A DNA stretch of 64,000 nt from NCBI GenBank assembly GCA_020849795.1, contig JADZFR010000061.1:1-64000 (forward strand), read 5' to 3'. Position 1 is the stretch's first letter. The number at the start of each line of letters is the position of its first letter. Below, piece by piece: positions 49,737 through 57,475 of this stretch. This stretch comes from Planctomycetota bacterium. Lineage in GTDB: Bacteria; Planctomycetota; UBA8742; UBA2392. The notes beneath the pieces are model-generated. The model was not told the DNA's origin and did no database searches. It worked only from the letters and a program-made list of their open reading frames with translations. The translations under genes were made by a program, and so were the position numbers.

Positions 49737-50531
49737 ATGGAAGCTACGGGCATCAACCTTAGTGCGTTCGGGGCAACCCGCAGACCACTTGTCGCCACCG
49801 CGACAGACACAGCCGATGGCGTCCACGTTCAGATTGCGCCCGCACGGGCATTTGGCAGCACCAAACTTGCCGACCGTGTGGACGACACATTTGCAGGCTG
49901 GCGCGCGAGCCTGCTTGAGATGGCGACGCCCGTTGGCGTCGATGTGGCGCTGGATGTGTCCGCCTTGATCAGCCCCATGCGCGAGCCCGGCTCACGCCAG
50001 CTATGGGAGCTGACGCACCGGCCCCTCGATTTTGCGTTCTATGGCGCCGCACCGCTGACGGACAAGATCGGCGAGTTCGGCCATCGCTTCCGGACGATGT
50101 TGGGTCTGAGCGACTTCGGGGCCAAGATCATGGAGGTGTCGCCGCTGGCGACCGTCGAGCTGCTGGGCTTCAAGGGCCAATACGTCGGCGGCAGCGCCCA
50201 TCACGGGCACAGCGGCTGGAAAGCCGACGACAAGGGCAAGCGCGGCGACAAGCTGATGGCGAAGTTATTGAGCGAGCTGGGCGTGAACCCGCTGCCCGGT
50301 GCCGAGAAGTTCGGCAGCGACGAGCTGGATGCCATGCTTTGCGCGCTGACGGCGTTGGCTGTGGCCCGCGGCGATGCCGTGTTGAAGGGAAAAGAGCTGG
50401 ACGCCGATGTCTCGGAGCGCTGCGCGCGCCGCGCAATTGCCGAGCCCAACCCCGCCCACAAGGCGCCCGCCAACAGCGCGGTGCTGGCCGAGCCCTTCTG
50501 GGCCACGCTGAACGTAAGCGCAAAGGCCTGA
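49737..50531 (+). CDS. DUF429-like protein (predicted RNase H-fold)
   Basis: This protein is about 264 residues. The body shows the DUF429 pattern: an N-terminal strand with 'GVDVALDVSALISPMR', a middle with 'LGLSDFGAKIMEVSPLATVE' and the C-terminal acidic motif GSDELDAMLCALTALAVARG. DUF429 proteins are predicted RNase H-related nucleases of unknown role. ATG 49737 is a likely start; a longer reading from 49647 lacks a convincing ribosome site. No neighbouring gene indicates a pathway. Confidence 0.65.
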   Translation: MEATGINLSAFGATRRPLVATATDTADGVHVQIAPARAFGSTKLADRVDDTFAGWRASLLEMATPVGVDVALDVSALISPMREPGSRQLWELTHRPLDFAFYGAAPLTDKIGEFGHRFRTMLGLSDFGAKIMEVSPLATVELLGFKGQYVGGSAHHGHSGWKADDKGKRGDKLMAKLLSELGVNPLPGAEKFGSDELDAMLCALTALAVARGDAVLKGKELDADVSERCARRAIAEPNPAHKAPANSAVLAEPFWATLNVSAKA

Positions 50532-50585
50532 CGCAAACCGGCTTCATTTCAACCCCGGCGAGGTATACTGGCTGCGGAGCCCTGA

Positions 50586-51197
50586 ATGCCGATACCGATG
50601 CGACAAGTCTTTCAAGAGGCCCGGGAGTTCTTCATGGGCGAGTCCAACGTTCAGAAGGCGGCAGAGAAAGTGTGCCGTTATCTTGAGGACATGAAGATTC
50701 CGTACGCGCTGTGCGACGGGTTGGCCGTCAACCGCTACGGCCTCAAGCGCATGACCGAATACGTTGATATCCTGCTGACACGCGAGGGGCTTGAACAGTT
50801 CAAGCAACGCTGGCTGGGGGCGGGGTGGGTAGAGCGCTTTCCGGGCTCAAAGGGCCTCAAGGACCCCGAGAACAAAGTGAGAATTGATGTGCTGCTGACG
50901 GGTGAAATCCCCGGCGACGGCAAAACGGCACCATTCGGCTTTCCCGACCCGGGCACAGTGTCACAGGCGGACGAAGACGGCATTCGTGTATTAAGCCTGG
51001 CCGGGCTGATTCAGTTGAAGCTCGCCAGTGGCATGACTTCGCCGCACCGGCTACAGGATTTCGCGGACGTATTGCGTCTGATTGAGGCGAACAAGCTGCC
51101 ACGTGACTACGCGGTCAAAATGCACGAGTACGTTCGCGTCAAGTACGACGAACTTTGGCAAGCCGCACAAACTGTGGACCCGCAGGAAGAAGCATGA
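50586..51197 (+). CDS. Nucleotidyltransferase-fold protein
   Basis: This 203-residue soluble protein has ALCDGLAVNRYGLKRMTEYVDILLT, typical of AbiEii/DUF-type nucleotidyltransferase-like proteins (GGxAxxxxG...D-x-D), although here the glycine motif is CDGLAV and the second acid is not obvious (TEYVDIL). This suggests a pseudo- or divergent enzyme. 'VRIDVLLTGEIPGDGKTAPF' and 'LQDFADVLRLIEANKLPRDY' complete the domain. No antitoxin partner is obvious beside it, so a toxin role is not supported. Confidence 0.55.
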   Translation: MPIPMRQVFQEAREFFMGESNVQKAAEKVCRYLEDMKIPYALCDGLAVNRYGLKRMTEYVDILLTREGLEQFKQRWLGAGWVERFPGSKGLKDPENKVRIDVLLTGEIPGDGKTAPFGFPDPGTVSQADEDGIRVLSLAGLIQLKLASGMTSPHRLQDFADVLRLIEANKLPRDYAVKMHEYVRVKYDELWQAAQTVDPQEEA

Positions 51198-51224
51198 TTG
51201 CTCAACGGGTGACCCATAGGGCCA

Positions 51225-51548
51225 TTGCTCCGTAACGCCCTGCCTGATGCGGTGTTGACGTGGTCGGCGTTCGTGCTGATGACTCTGGGCGCAATCATTT
51301 TCTTGATGCTGGCAGTTCTGCCCCGCCGCGTACAGCTCAAGCTGGGAGTAAAGCATCTCAGAAACCGGTACGGGGCGGAGCCGGCACACACACCATTGGC
51401 GCGGTTCGGGCTGCTGATGATCGGCCATGTTTTCCTGGTGGTTGCCGCGTTTGTTCTGTCAATCCTTGCGCGTTCCTGGGCCGACCCTTGCCCAGAAAGC
51501 GGCGCCGGTCTAGATACTGGCCATGGCCAAGCCGATCACATTCGTTGA
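51225..51548 (+). CDS. Small two-helix membrane protein
   Basis: This 107-residue protein has two predicted transmembrane helices (VLTWSAFVLMTLGAIIFLML and FGLLMIGHVFLVVAAFVLSI) separated by a basic loop (RVQLKLGVKHLRNRYG). It overlaps the start of the E1 beta gene by 26 bases in another frame. Hydrophobic pattern and codon position support a real gene, but length and start are uncertain. No family recognised. Confidence 0.42.
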   Translation: MLRNALPDAVLTWSAFVLMTLGAIIFLMLAVLPRRVQLKLGVKHLRNRYGAEPAHTPLARFGLLMIGHVFLVVAAFVLSILARSWADPCPESGAGLDTGHGQADHIR

Positions 51549-52503
51549 AGCGATCACCGAAGGGCTGCGTGAAGAAATGCAGCGCGACCCCGATGTGTTC
51601 TGCCTTGGGCAGGACATCGGTGTGTACGGCGGCGCCTTCGGCACCACCAAGGGCTTGATCGACGAGTTCGGCCCGCAGCGCGTGTGGGATACCCCGCTTT
51701 CTGAAACCGCCATCATCGGCAACGCGATCGGTGCTGCGATGTACGGCCTGCGGCCCGTGGCTGAAATGCAGTTTGCCGACTTTGTGGCGTGCGGCTTCAA
51801 CCAGCTCGTGAACAACGCAGCCAAGATGCATTACCGCTGGGGGCCCAAGGTGCCGCTGACGTTGCGTCTGCCCTGGGGCGGCGGTGTGTCGGGCGGCCCG
51901 TTTCACAGCGGGTGCATGGAAGCGTGGTTCATGAACGTTCCCGGCCTGAAGCTGGTCTGTCCCAGCACGCCGCGCGACGCCAAGGCCGCGATCAAAGCCG
52001 CCATCCGCGACGACAACCCCGTGCTGTATTTCGAGCACAAGCACATGTACCGCGACCCCAAGTTGCGCCAGGAAGTCGGCGACGTTGAGCCGATCGAGAT
52101 CGGCAAAGCGCGCATTGCCCGCGCCGGCACAGATGCCACGGTGATCAGCTTTGGTGTAATGGTGCACTACGCCGAAGCGGCCGCGCACAAGCTGGCTGCG
52201 GAGGGCATTGAGGTGGAAGTGCTTGACCTGCTGTCGCTGCGGCCCTACGACACACAGGCCATCGCGGCGAGCGTCGCCAAGACAAACCGCGTGCTGGTGG
52301 TCAATGAAGCCACGTTGATGGGCAGTGTCGCCGGCGAGTTCGCCAGCTTCATTTCAGAACATTGCTTTGAAGACCTTGACGCGCCGGTCATGCGCATGGG
52401 CGCGCTTGAATGCCCGATACCGTACGCGCCCGAGCTTGAGCAGCAGATGCTGCCCGATGCCGCCAAGATCGAAGCGGCATTGCGCAAACTGGTCAACTAC
52501 TAG
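51523..52503 (+). CDS. 2-oxoacid dehydrogenase E1 beta subunit
   Basis: E1 beta (326 residues) pairs with E1 alpha (43645) to form the ThDP-dependent decarboxylase. Features: 'FVEAITEGLREEMQRDPDVF', GEDIG-like 'LGQDIGVYGGAFGTTKGL', 'DTPLSETAIIGNAIGAAMYG', 'GGGVSGGPFHSGCMEAWF' and C-terminal 'YDTQAIAASVAKTNRVLVVN'. The E2 acyltransferase is not in the window. Its separation from E1 alpha by several unrelated genes is unusual, since these subunits are normally adjacent or fused. Confidence 0.94.
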   Translation: MAKPITFVEAITEGLREEMQRDPDVFCLGQDIGVYGGAFGTTKGLIDEFGPQRVWDTPLSETAIIGNAIGAAMYGLRPVAEMQFADFVACGFNQLVNNAAKMHYRWGPKVPLTLRLPWGGGVSGGPFHSGCMEAWFMNVPGLKLVCPSTPRDAKAAIKAAIRDDNPVLYFEHKHMYRDPKLRQEVGDVEPIEIGKARIARAGTDATVISFGVMVHYAEAAAHKLAAEGIEVEVLDLLSLRPYDTQAIAASVAKTNRVLVVNEATLMGSVAGEFASFISEHCFEDLDAPVMRMGALECPIPYAPELEQQMLPDAAKIEAALRKLVNY

Positions 52504-55322
52504 CCAAGCTTGCGCCGGCGGCGAAGCACGGCTGGCGCTGCAGCCACCGCAGCCATGGCAAGCCACCACGGGCTGCCCGCGCCCACGACGCACCCGCCGC
52601 CGCTGCCGCCGGCATTCTTCTTCTTGGGTAGCGACAGGTTGAAGTTGACCGTGCCCGGCGTGGTCGGGTTGTCGGGGCCGCCGCCGGTGACGGTCACGGT
52701 GGTCGTGCCCAGCGGGATCGCCTGCGCGATGATCCACGTCCAGCTTACGCTGCGCACCTGGCCGATTGCGATGTTCATCGGCAGCGTCTGGCTTGGCCCG
52801 GTGGGGCCGGCAAACAGGCCCGTGATGTCCACGCCGCCCTGGGTGAATGCAAACGTGATCGGCGGGGTGTCGCCAAACACGCCGCCTGCCGTGCCGTTGT
52901 TGCGTATGATCAGTGTGACGGTCACGGTGCCGCCGGGGTTCGTCTGGCCGGTGGCTTGCACTTGCTGGTACACCAGTTGCGGTGCCGGCGGCTGCCCGCC
53001 GGACAGCGTGAACGTCCCGCTCGGGTTGCCCAGCAGCGGGTCGCCGTTGCTGTCGGTGGCCGCGACGTTGATGGTCACGACGCCGTTGGTGCATTGGGCG
53101 GTCGACGTCACGTCAAACACAAAGTTCTGGGTCGAAGTTGCCGCCACCGTGGCCGGCAGGGCCGGCGTCGGGCCGGTGATAGTGTATTGGCCGGTCACCA
53201 CGGCGCCCGCCGCGTGCGTAAGCGTGAGCGTGATGGTTGCAACGTCTTCGGGTGTGGCCCCGATGTTCTCGATGGCGACCGTGACCTGTGTGGTGCCCGG
53301 CGCGACCAGCGCTGTCGGGTTTGCAGAGACGCTGTTCAGCCGCAGCGTCGGCAGCGGGTTGGCGCCGTTGATGTTGACGTTGATCGAGAATGTCGCGCCC
53401 AGGCTGTTCCAGCGCTGGATGGCAATGAAAATGGGCGCGGTGTTGGGGGCAGTCGTCCACGTGCTGCCGGCAATGCCGTTGACAGTCACGACCGCACCCG
53501 GGTTGGCTTCGTTGGCAAAGCTGGCGCCGAGCTGGCTGATTGCGCCCGTGGTGGCGAAGTTGGGCCCGAAGTTCTGGTCGAACACGACCAGGTCAAGGTC
53601 GGTGTTGGCGCCGCCGTCATAGATCAGGGATATGGCGACCGTGTGGTTGCGTTGCACACTGGGAATGCGGAACCAGTCCTGGAAGTCCATCGCGCGCAAA
53701 CCGCTGTTCATGCCGCGCTGCAGCTCAAGGTATGTGTTGCCGCTGGCGAAAGCCTGCGCCGCGGTGTCGTTGGGTTCTTTGTTGTCTTCGGGCGCGATGT
53801 CTACGTTTGCTGCGCTGATCGTGACCGTCAGGCTGTAGGTCTGGGTTTGCGCCACGCCGCCCTGCACAAGGTTGCTGCCGTTGACAATCTGCACCAGAAA
53901 GTCGCCCGACAACCACGGGGTGTTGCCACTGTTGCCTACGCTGCCCCAGGTGCCGACAATCTCGCTGGCGGTGGTGCCGCCCTTGGTCACCGGGTCGGTG
54001 TTGTTGATGAACGAGTAGTCCACCAGGTCTGCGGCCAAGCCGGGCGTGGTCGCGTTGGGTTGATACAGCAGGATGTCCAGGTCGTCCGTGGTCGGCGCAT
54101 TCACCGTCAGGCGCACGTTCAGGTTGTCGCCGTCGGTCAGCGTGACCTTGTACCAGTCCTGCTCGGTGCCGTCGGGGTTGAACAGCAGGCGCAGGTTGCT
54201 GGTGGTGCCGGCAGGCAGGGTCGTCGCGCCAGCAGCGGTGTCGTTTTCAGTCGGGCTGCCCTCCAGCGCGTCATCGCTGGCGGCGGTCAGCGTGAACTCG
54301 ATGTCATAGTTGCCCATGACGTTGGCGACGCCAATCGTGCCGCCGCTCGTGTCCCACACGCAGACCTGAAAGTAGTACACGCCGGCTGACAGCGCGGGCG
54401 TGGTGATCTGCTCGCTGGTGTTGGGTGTGTTGACCACGGCGATCATGGTGCTGGACCAGCCGTTGGGAAAGCTGTCCGTCGCGCCCTCCAGAGGTTGCCC
54501 GGCGGGGCTGGCCGGGATCATCAGCCCGTCATCACGCACCCAGTAGATGTCGAAATTGGTCGTGGCTGCCGGCAGATTCAGGAAGTTGTCCAGGTCCACG
54601 GTGATGATGGCCGGCGCGGTCAGGTTGACCATGTAGTAGTCAAAGCCGCGCCAGCTCATGGCCGTGAACAGTTTGCTGTTGGCCGCGCCATAGCCGCTGG
54701 GCGTGGCGTCCGACGGATTGCCGGACGAGAAATTGGGGTTGGGTGAGTAGCCGGGCAGGTTGTTGCTGACGTTGCCTTCTGCGGTATCGAGATTGGAAAA
54801 CTCAATCGCCAACTCGTACGGAACCTGGCTGCCCGACGGGAGTGCCGTGGGGCTGTAGACGCGAATCCGGTAGACCGTGCCGGCCGTGACCGCAATCGTG
54901 GCGCGAACGCCGTCGTACAGGTCAAAACCGGGGTTGGGATTGCCCGGCGAGGCAAGCGCAACGTGGCTGCCCACGCCCGGCCCGGCCAGCACCGTGGCCC
55001 CCGTGGCATCGGTGATCTGCATTTGTACCAGGGTGTTGAGCGCGCCGGTCTGGTTGAGGAATACGGTCATGTTGCCGGTGGGCACGGGAAAGGCGTTGCC
55101 GACCGCAAACCAGTCCTGGTCGTTGGCAAGCAGGAAGAGCTGGTCGTCGATCGGGTTTCCGGCCACGGCAAGGCTCAAGCCGGCGATCGAAGCCGACGGC
55201 GCGATCATGTTGAACATGTCGGGCGCGGTGGCGGCGGTGTTGTTGGGTTCCCACTGGTCGTTGGTTGCCTGCGCGGCAATCGGGGTACAAAGCAGGACGA
55301 GCAGAATGGCAATCCGGCGCAC
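52500..55322 (-). CDS. Large secreted protein with pre-peptidase-type domains and a Cys-type C-terminal tail
   Basis: This 940-residue protein has a signal peptide (MRRIAILLVLLCTPIAAQA). Repeated 'QDWFAVG', 'FDYYMVNLTAPAIITVDLDN', 'EQDWYKVTLTDGDNLNVRLT' and 'QDWFRIPSVQRNHTVAISLI' blocks are typical of PPC (bacterial pre-peptidase C-terminal) beta domains; at least four are visible. A CARDB-like segment follows ('VAPGTTQVTVAIENIGATPE', 'PGGTVTVTLIIRNNGTAGGV'). The C-terminus is GGSGGGC, a hydrophobic helix (WWLAMAAVAAAPAVL) and RRRRKLG. It is therefore likely a surface-displayed protein, possibly processed at the Cys tail. It is convergent with E1 beta (4-base overlap). Confidence 0.85.
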   Translation of the reverse strand: MRRIAILLVLLCTPIAAQATNDQWEPNNTAATAPDMFNMIAPSASIAGLSLAVAGNPIDDQLFLLANDQDWFAVGNAFPVPTGNMTVFLNQTGALNTLVQMQITDATGATVLAGPGVGSHVALASPGNPNPGFDLYDGVRATIAVTAGTVYRIRVYSPTALPSGSQVPYELAIEFSNLDTAEGNVSNNLPGYSPNPNFSSGNPSDATPSGYGAANSKLFTAMSWRGFDYYMVNLTAPAIITVDLDNFLNLPAATTNFDIYWVRDDGLMIPASPAGQPLEGATDSFPNGWSSTMIAVVNTPNTSEQITTPALSAGVYYFQVCVWDTSGGTIGVANVMGNYDIEFTLTAASDDALEGSPTENDTAAGATTLPAGTTSNLRLLFNPDGTEQDWYKVTLTDGDNLNVRLTVNAPTTDDLDILLYQPNATTPGLAADLVDYSFINNTDPVTKGGTTASEIVGTWGSVGNSGNTPWLSGDFLVQIVNGSNLVQGGVAQTQTYSLTVTISAANVDIAPEDNKEPNDTAAQAFASGNTYLELQRGMNSGLRAMDFQDWFRIPSVQRNHTVAISLIYDGGANTDLDLVVFDQNFGPNFATTGAISQLGASFANEANPGAVVTVNGIAGSTWTTAPNTAPIFIAIQRWNSLGATFSINVNINGANPLPTLRLNSVSANPTALVAPGTTQVTVAIENIGATPEDVATITLTLTHAAGAVVTGQYTITGPTPALPATVAATSTQNFVFDVTSTAQCTNGVVTINVAATDSNGDPLLGNPSGTFTLSGGQPPAPQLVYQQVQATGQTNPGGTVTVTLIIRNNGTAGGVFGDTPPITFAFTQGGVDITGLFAGPTGPSQTLPMNIAIGQVRSVSWTWIIAQAIPLGTTTVTVTGGGPDNPTTPGTVNFNLSLPKKKNAGGSGGGCVVGAGSPWWLAMAAVAAAPAVLRRRRKLG

Positions 55323-55502
55323 GGGGTGTCCTCCACATCAATCGCCGCGTGGCCAAATGGCCTGCGGCCCTGCAGTTACGCAGGAAGCCGGAATTCCGGG
55401 CCCCAAGGGGGAGTACGCACTACTCAGAGTAGTGTTTAGCGGCATGATTTCAATGATGGTGCCCCGGGGCGGGCCTTTGCGGTCGCCCTCGCATCCACAG
55501 CC

Positions 55503-55595
55503 GTGTGCCTGTGCATCATGCTGCTCTGCGCGCCGTTCGTGCTGATCGGTGCAAGCATCGCCCTGAGTGCGCAGGACAAGCGGTGCGCGCCATGA
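55503..55595 (+). CDS. Possible very small membrane ORF
   Basis: A 30-residue reading from GTG 55503 has one hydrophobic helix (MLLCAPFVLIGASIALSA). Its stop overlaps the start of the frameshifted gene (ATGA). The overlap resembles translational coupling, but there is no strong start or conservation evidence. Confidence 0.22.
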   Translation: MCLCIMLLCAPFVLIGASIALSAQDKRCAP

Positions 55596-55872
55596 CTGAC
55601 GAAACGCTGATGTGGTTAATCCGCGCGGCGGGGGGGCCGGGCACTTCGCCGTGGTGGCTGCCAGCACGGGTGCGCCCAAAGTGCTGCGCTGGAAAGAAGA
55701 GTTGGCCGGGCTGCGCCCCCTGAACGGGCAGATCTTCAGCGCCTGCGCCGGTTACATCCTGACGATCAACCTCCTGTTCGGCATGATCTCGCTTGCGGCG
55801 CCCCTGCCGCTGCTGTTTCCCCCATGGTTTACTCAAGCAGCAGTCTGGCCGATTGCCGGAATCGCCGCGTGA
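55592..55872 (+). pseudogene. Frameshifted membrane protein gene (poly-G)
   Basis: The start ATG 55592 gives MTDETLMWLIRAAGG, then a run of seven G (55630-55636) shifts frame. The other frame continues with a coherent membrane protein, AGHFAVVAASTGAPKVLRWK and AGYILTINLLFGMISLAAPL, ending at 55872. One extra G or two fewer would restore a continuous gene. The family appears to be a short (about 120 residues) membrane protein with 'LRWKEELAGLRPLNGQIF', and the C-terminal part ends early. A genuine pseudogene, phase variation by the G-run, or a sequencing error are all possible. Its stop overlaps the GTG of the CPBP gene. Confidence 0.55.
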
Positions 55873-56489
55873 AGAAACTGGCCAAGGATGAGGTTGCAGC
55901 ACTGTGCCTGGCCCTTGGCGGCCTGGGCCTGATGTTTGTCCTGACCGTGTACGTGGGCAACCTCTGGTACCGGCTGTCGTGGTTCTACGTCGTCATGATC
56001 CCAGCCGCGTTGCTGCTGGTCCGCCTTGAGTGGAAGAAGCTGTTCAAGTTTGAACCCAAGCACGCCCTGTGGGGACTTGCAGCCGCGGCGATTCTCTACG
56101 GGGTCGGCCGGGTTGGAGCGTTGCTGTTGCGAGAAATCTGGCCCGGCGCCGGCGACGAAATCGAGCGCATGTACGCCGTGCTGTCGGACTTGCCCGGCTG
56201 GCAGGTCTGGCCGCTGCTGCTGTTTATTATCGCCGGCGAAGAGCTTGTGTGGCGGCAGGCGGCAACACAGCCGTTTGTGCAGCGTTTGAAAGTCGGCGCA
56301 GCAGTGGTCGGCGGCGTGCTGTTCATGCTGGTACACGTGCCGTGGGCGCCGCCGGTTCTGTGCCTGGCGTCGCTGGTGTTCGGCACAGCGTGGTCCTGGA
56401 TGGCTGTGCGCACAAAGAGTTACTGGCCGCCGTTCATCGCGCACATTGGGTGGGACGTGCTGGTAATGTTTGTCGCGCGCTATGAGTAA
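55869..56489 (+). CDS. CPBP-family intramembrane metalloprotease (CAAX/Abi type)
   Basis: This protein of about 206 residues has a GTG start at 55869, coupled to the previous stop (GTGA). Several hydrophobic helices alternate with the three CPBP motifs: EELVWRQ (E-E-x3-R), FMLVH (Fx3H) and HIGWD (HxxxD). CPBP proteases cleave prenylated or signal substrates in the membrane; some (myxosortases) process C-terminal Cys tails. It lies just beyond a large protein with such a tail (52500) and within the same window as two others. It is followed by a YndJ-like gene after 20 bases. Confidence 0.85.
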   Translation: MKKLAKDEVAALCLALGGLGLMFVLTVYVGNLWYRLSWFYVVMIPAALLLVRLEWKKLFKFEPKHALWGLAAAAILYGVGRVGALLLREIWPGAGDEIERMYAVLSDLPGWQVWPLLLFIIAGEELVWRQAATQPFVQRLKVGAAVVGGVLFMLVHVPWAPPVLCLASLVFGTAWSWMAVRTKSYWPPFIAHIGWDVLVMFVARYE

Positions 56490-56509
56490 CCGTCTGAGAA
56501 GGACACCGT

Positions 56510-57475
56510 TTGGCGAGTGACGCAACGATCAGGCTCAACCCGTTTGTGTTTCGTGCGCTGATCGGCGCGGCGGCCTGGGTCGGGTGCTATGTGTGGTTTC
56601 AGCCGCCGTGGGAGCTGGCGATGCTGTGGCTGGGCGCGCTGGTGCATGTGCCACTGGCGGTGGGGCTGATCGAGCCGGAGCCCGGTGGCTCGCGCCCCGC
56701 CCAGCTGCTCAAGCTCGCCGCGCGACTGCAACTGCCGGCTGCACTGTGCCTTGTCGCTTCGTTTCAACCTGAAGTGCGCGGGATCTGGCTTGCCCTGCCC
56801 TGGATCGCGGTGACGGGCTTGTGCGGCGTTGCGGGCGCGTGGCGCATGGTATCGCGCGGCGTGCGTCGTGCCGGTGCGCTGGCCGACTGGGGCCTGGTGT
56901 TGTTCGCAATCAGCGGCGCGTGGGCCGGCGCCGCGGCAATGGAATGGGCGGTGTTTGGTTTTCCGTTGCTGATCGGGTTGCTGGCGTCGGTTCACCAGTT
57001 GTACGCGGGGCTGGTGCTGCAGGTGGTGGCTTGCCGCATTGTCGCGTGGCGGCCGGGCCGGCTGCCGGTGATTGCGGCGATTTGTGTGTCGGTAGGCAAC
57101 CCGCTGGTGGCCATGGGCATCACATTGTCGCATGTCGGCGCGCCTGTGCCCCTCGAATTCGGGTTCGTGCTGTTCTATGCGTGCGGCGTGATCGTGCTGG
57201 GCTGGTGTCAGCTCTTTCTGGCGCTGTGGCCGAAGTCCGGCCTGCCGATGGCGGCGCGGGTGGGGCTGATTCTCTCGGACCTGTCGTTGGGCACAGCCAT
57301 GACGCTGGCGATCATTTTCGCGTGGGGCACGCTGCGGGGTGCGCCCACGCTGACGATTCCTGAGATGATCCCCTGGCACGGCACGCTGAATGCTGTGGGC
57401 TTCAGCCTGTGCGCGCTGGTCGGCTGGAACATTACCGCACGCAGCGCATCCGCAAAACGCGGGCCTACTTGCTGA
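56510..57475 (+). CDS. YndJ-like multi-pass membrane protein
   Basis: This 321-residue protein has about eight to ten hydrophobic helices. TTG at 56510 is the start, with AAGGA about 7 bases upstream. Recognisable YndJ-family elements include 'VHQLYAGLVLQVVACRIVAW' and, near the end, 'MIPWHGTLNAVGFSLCALVG' (MxxxHGxxNAxGF), typical of this family of unknown function. It ends inside the stop region of the S41-like gene (convergent 11-base overlap). Confidence 0.72.
   Translation: MASDATIRLNPFVFRALIGAAAWVGCYVWFQPPWELAMLWLGALVHVPLAVGLIEPEPGGSRPAQLLKLAARLQLPAALCLVASFQPEVRGIWLALPWIAVTGLCGVAGAWRMVSRGVRRAGALADWGLVLFAISGAWAGAAAMEWAVFGFPLLIGLLASVHQLYAGLVLQVVACRIVAWRPGRLPVIAAICVSVGNPLVAMGITLSHVGAPVPLEFGFVLFYACGVIVLGWCQLFLALWPKSGLPMAARVGLILSDLSLGTAMTLAIIFAWGTLRGAPTLTIPEMIPWHGTLNAVGFSLCALVGWNITARSASAKRGPTC

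Noticed and set aside
50586..51197. Abortive-infection toxin (AbiEii)
   Set aside because: The nucleotidyltransferase-like fold is visible but the catalytic acids are not clearly conserved and no antitoxin gene is adjacent, so no toxin call is made.
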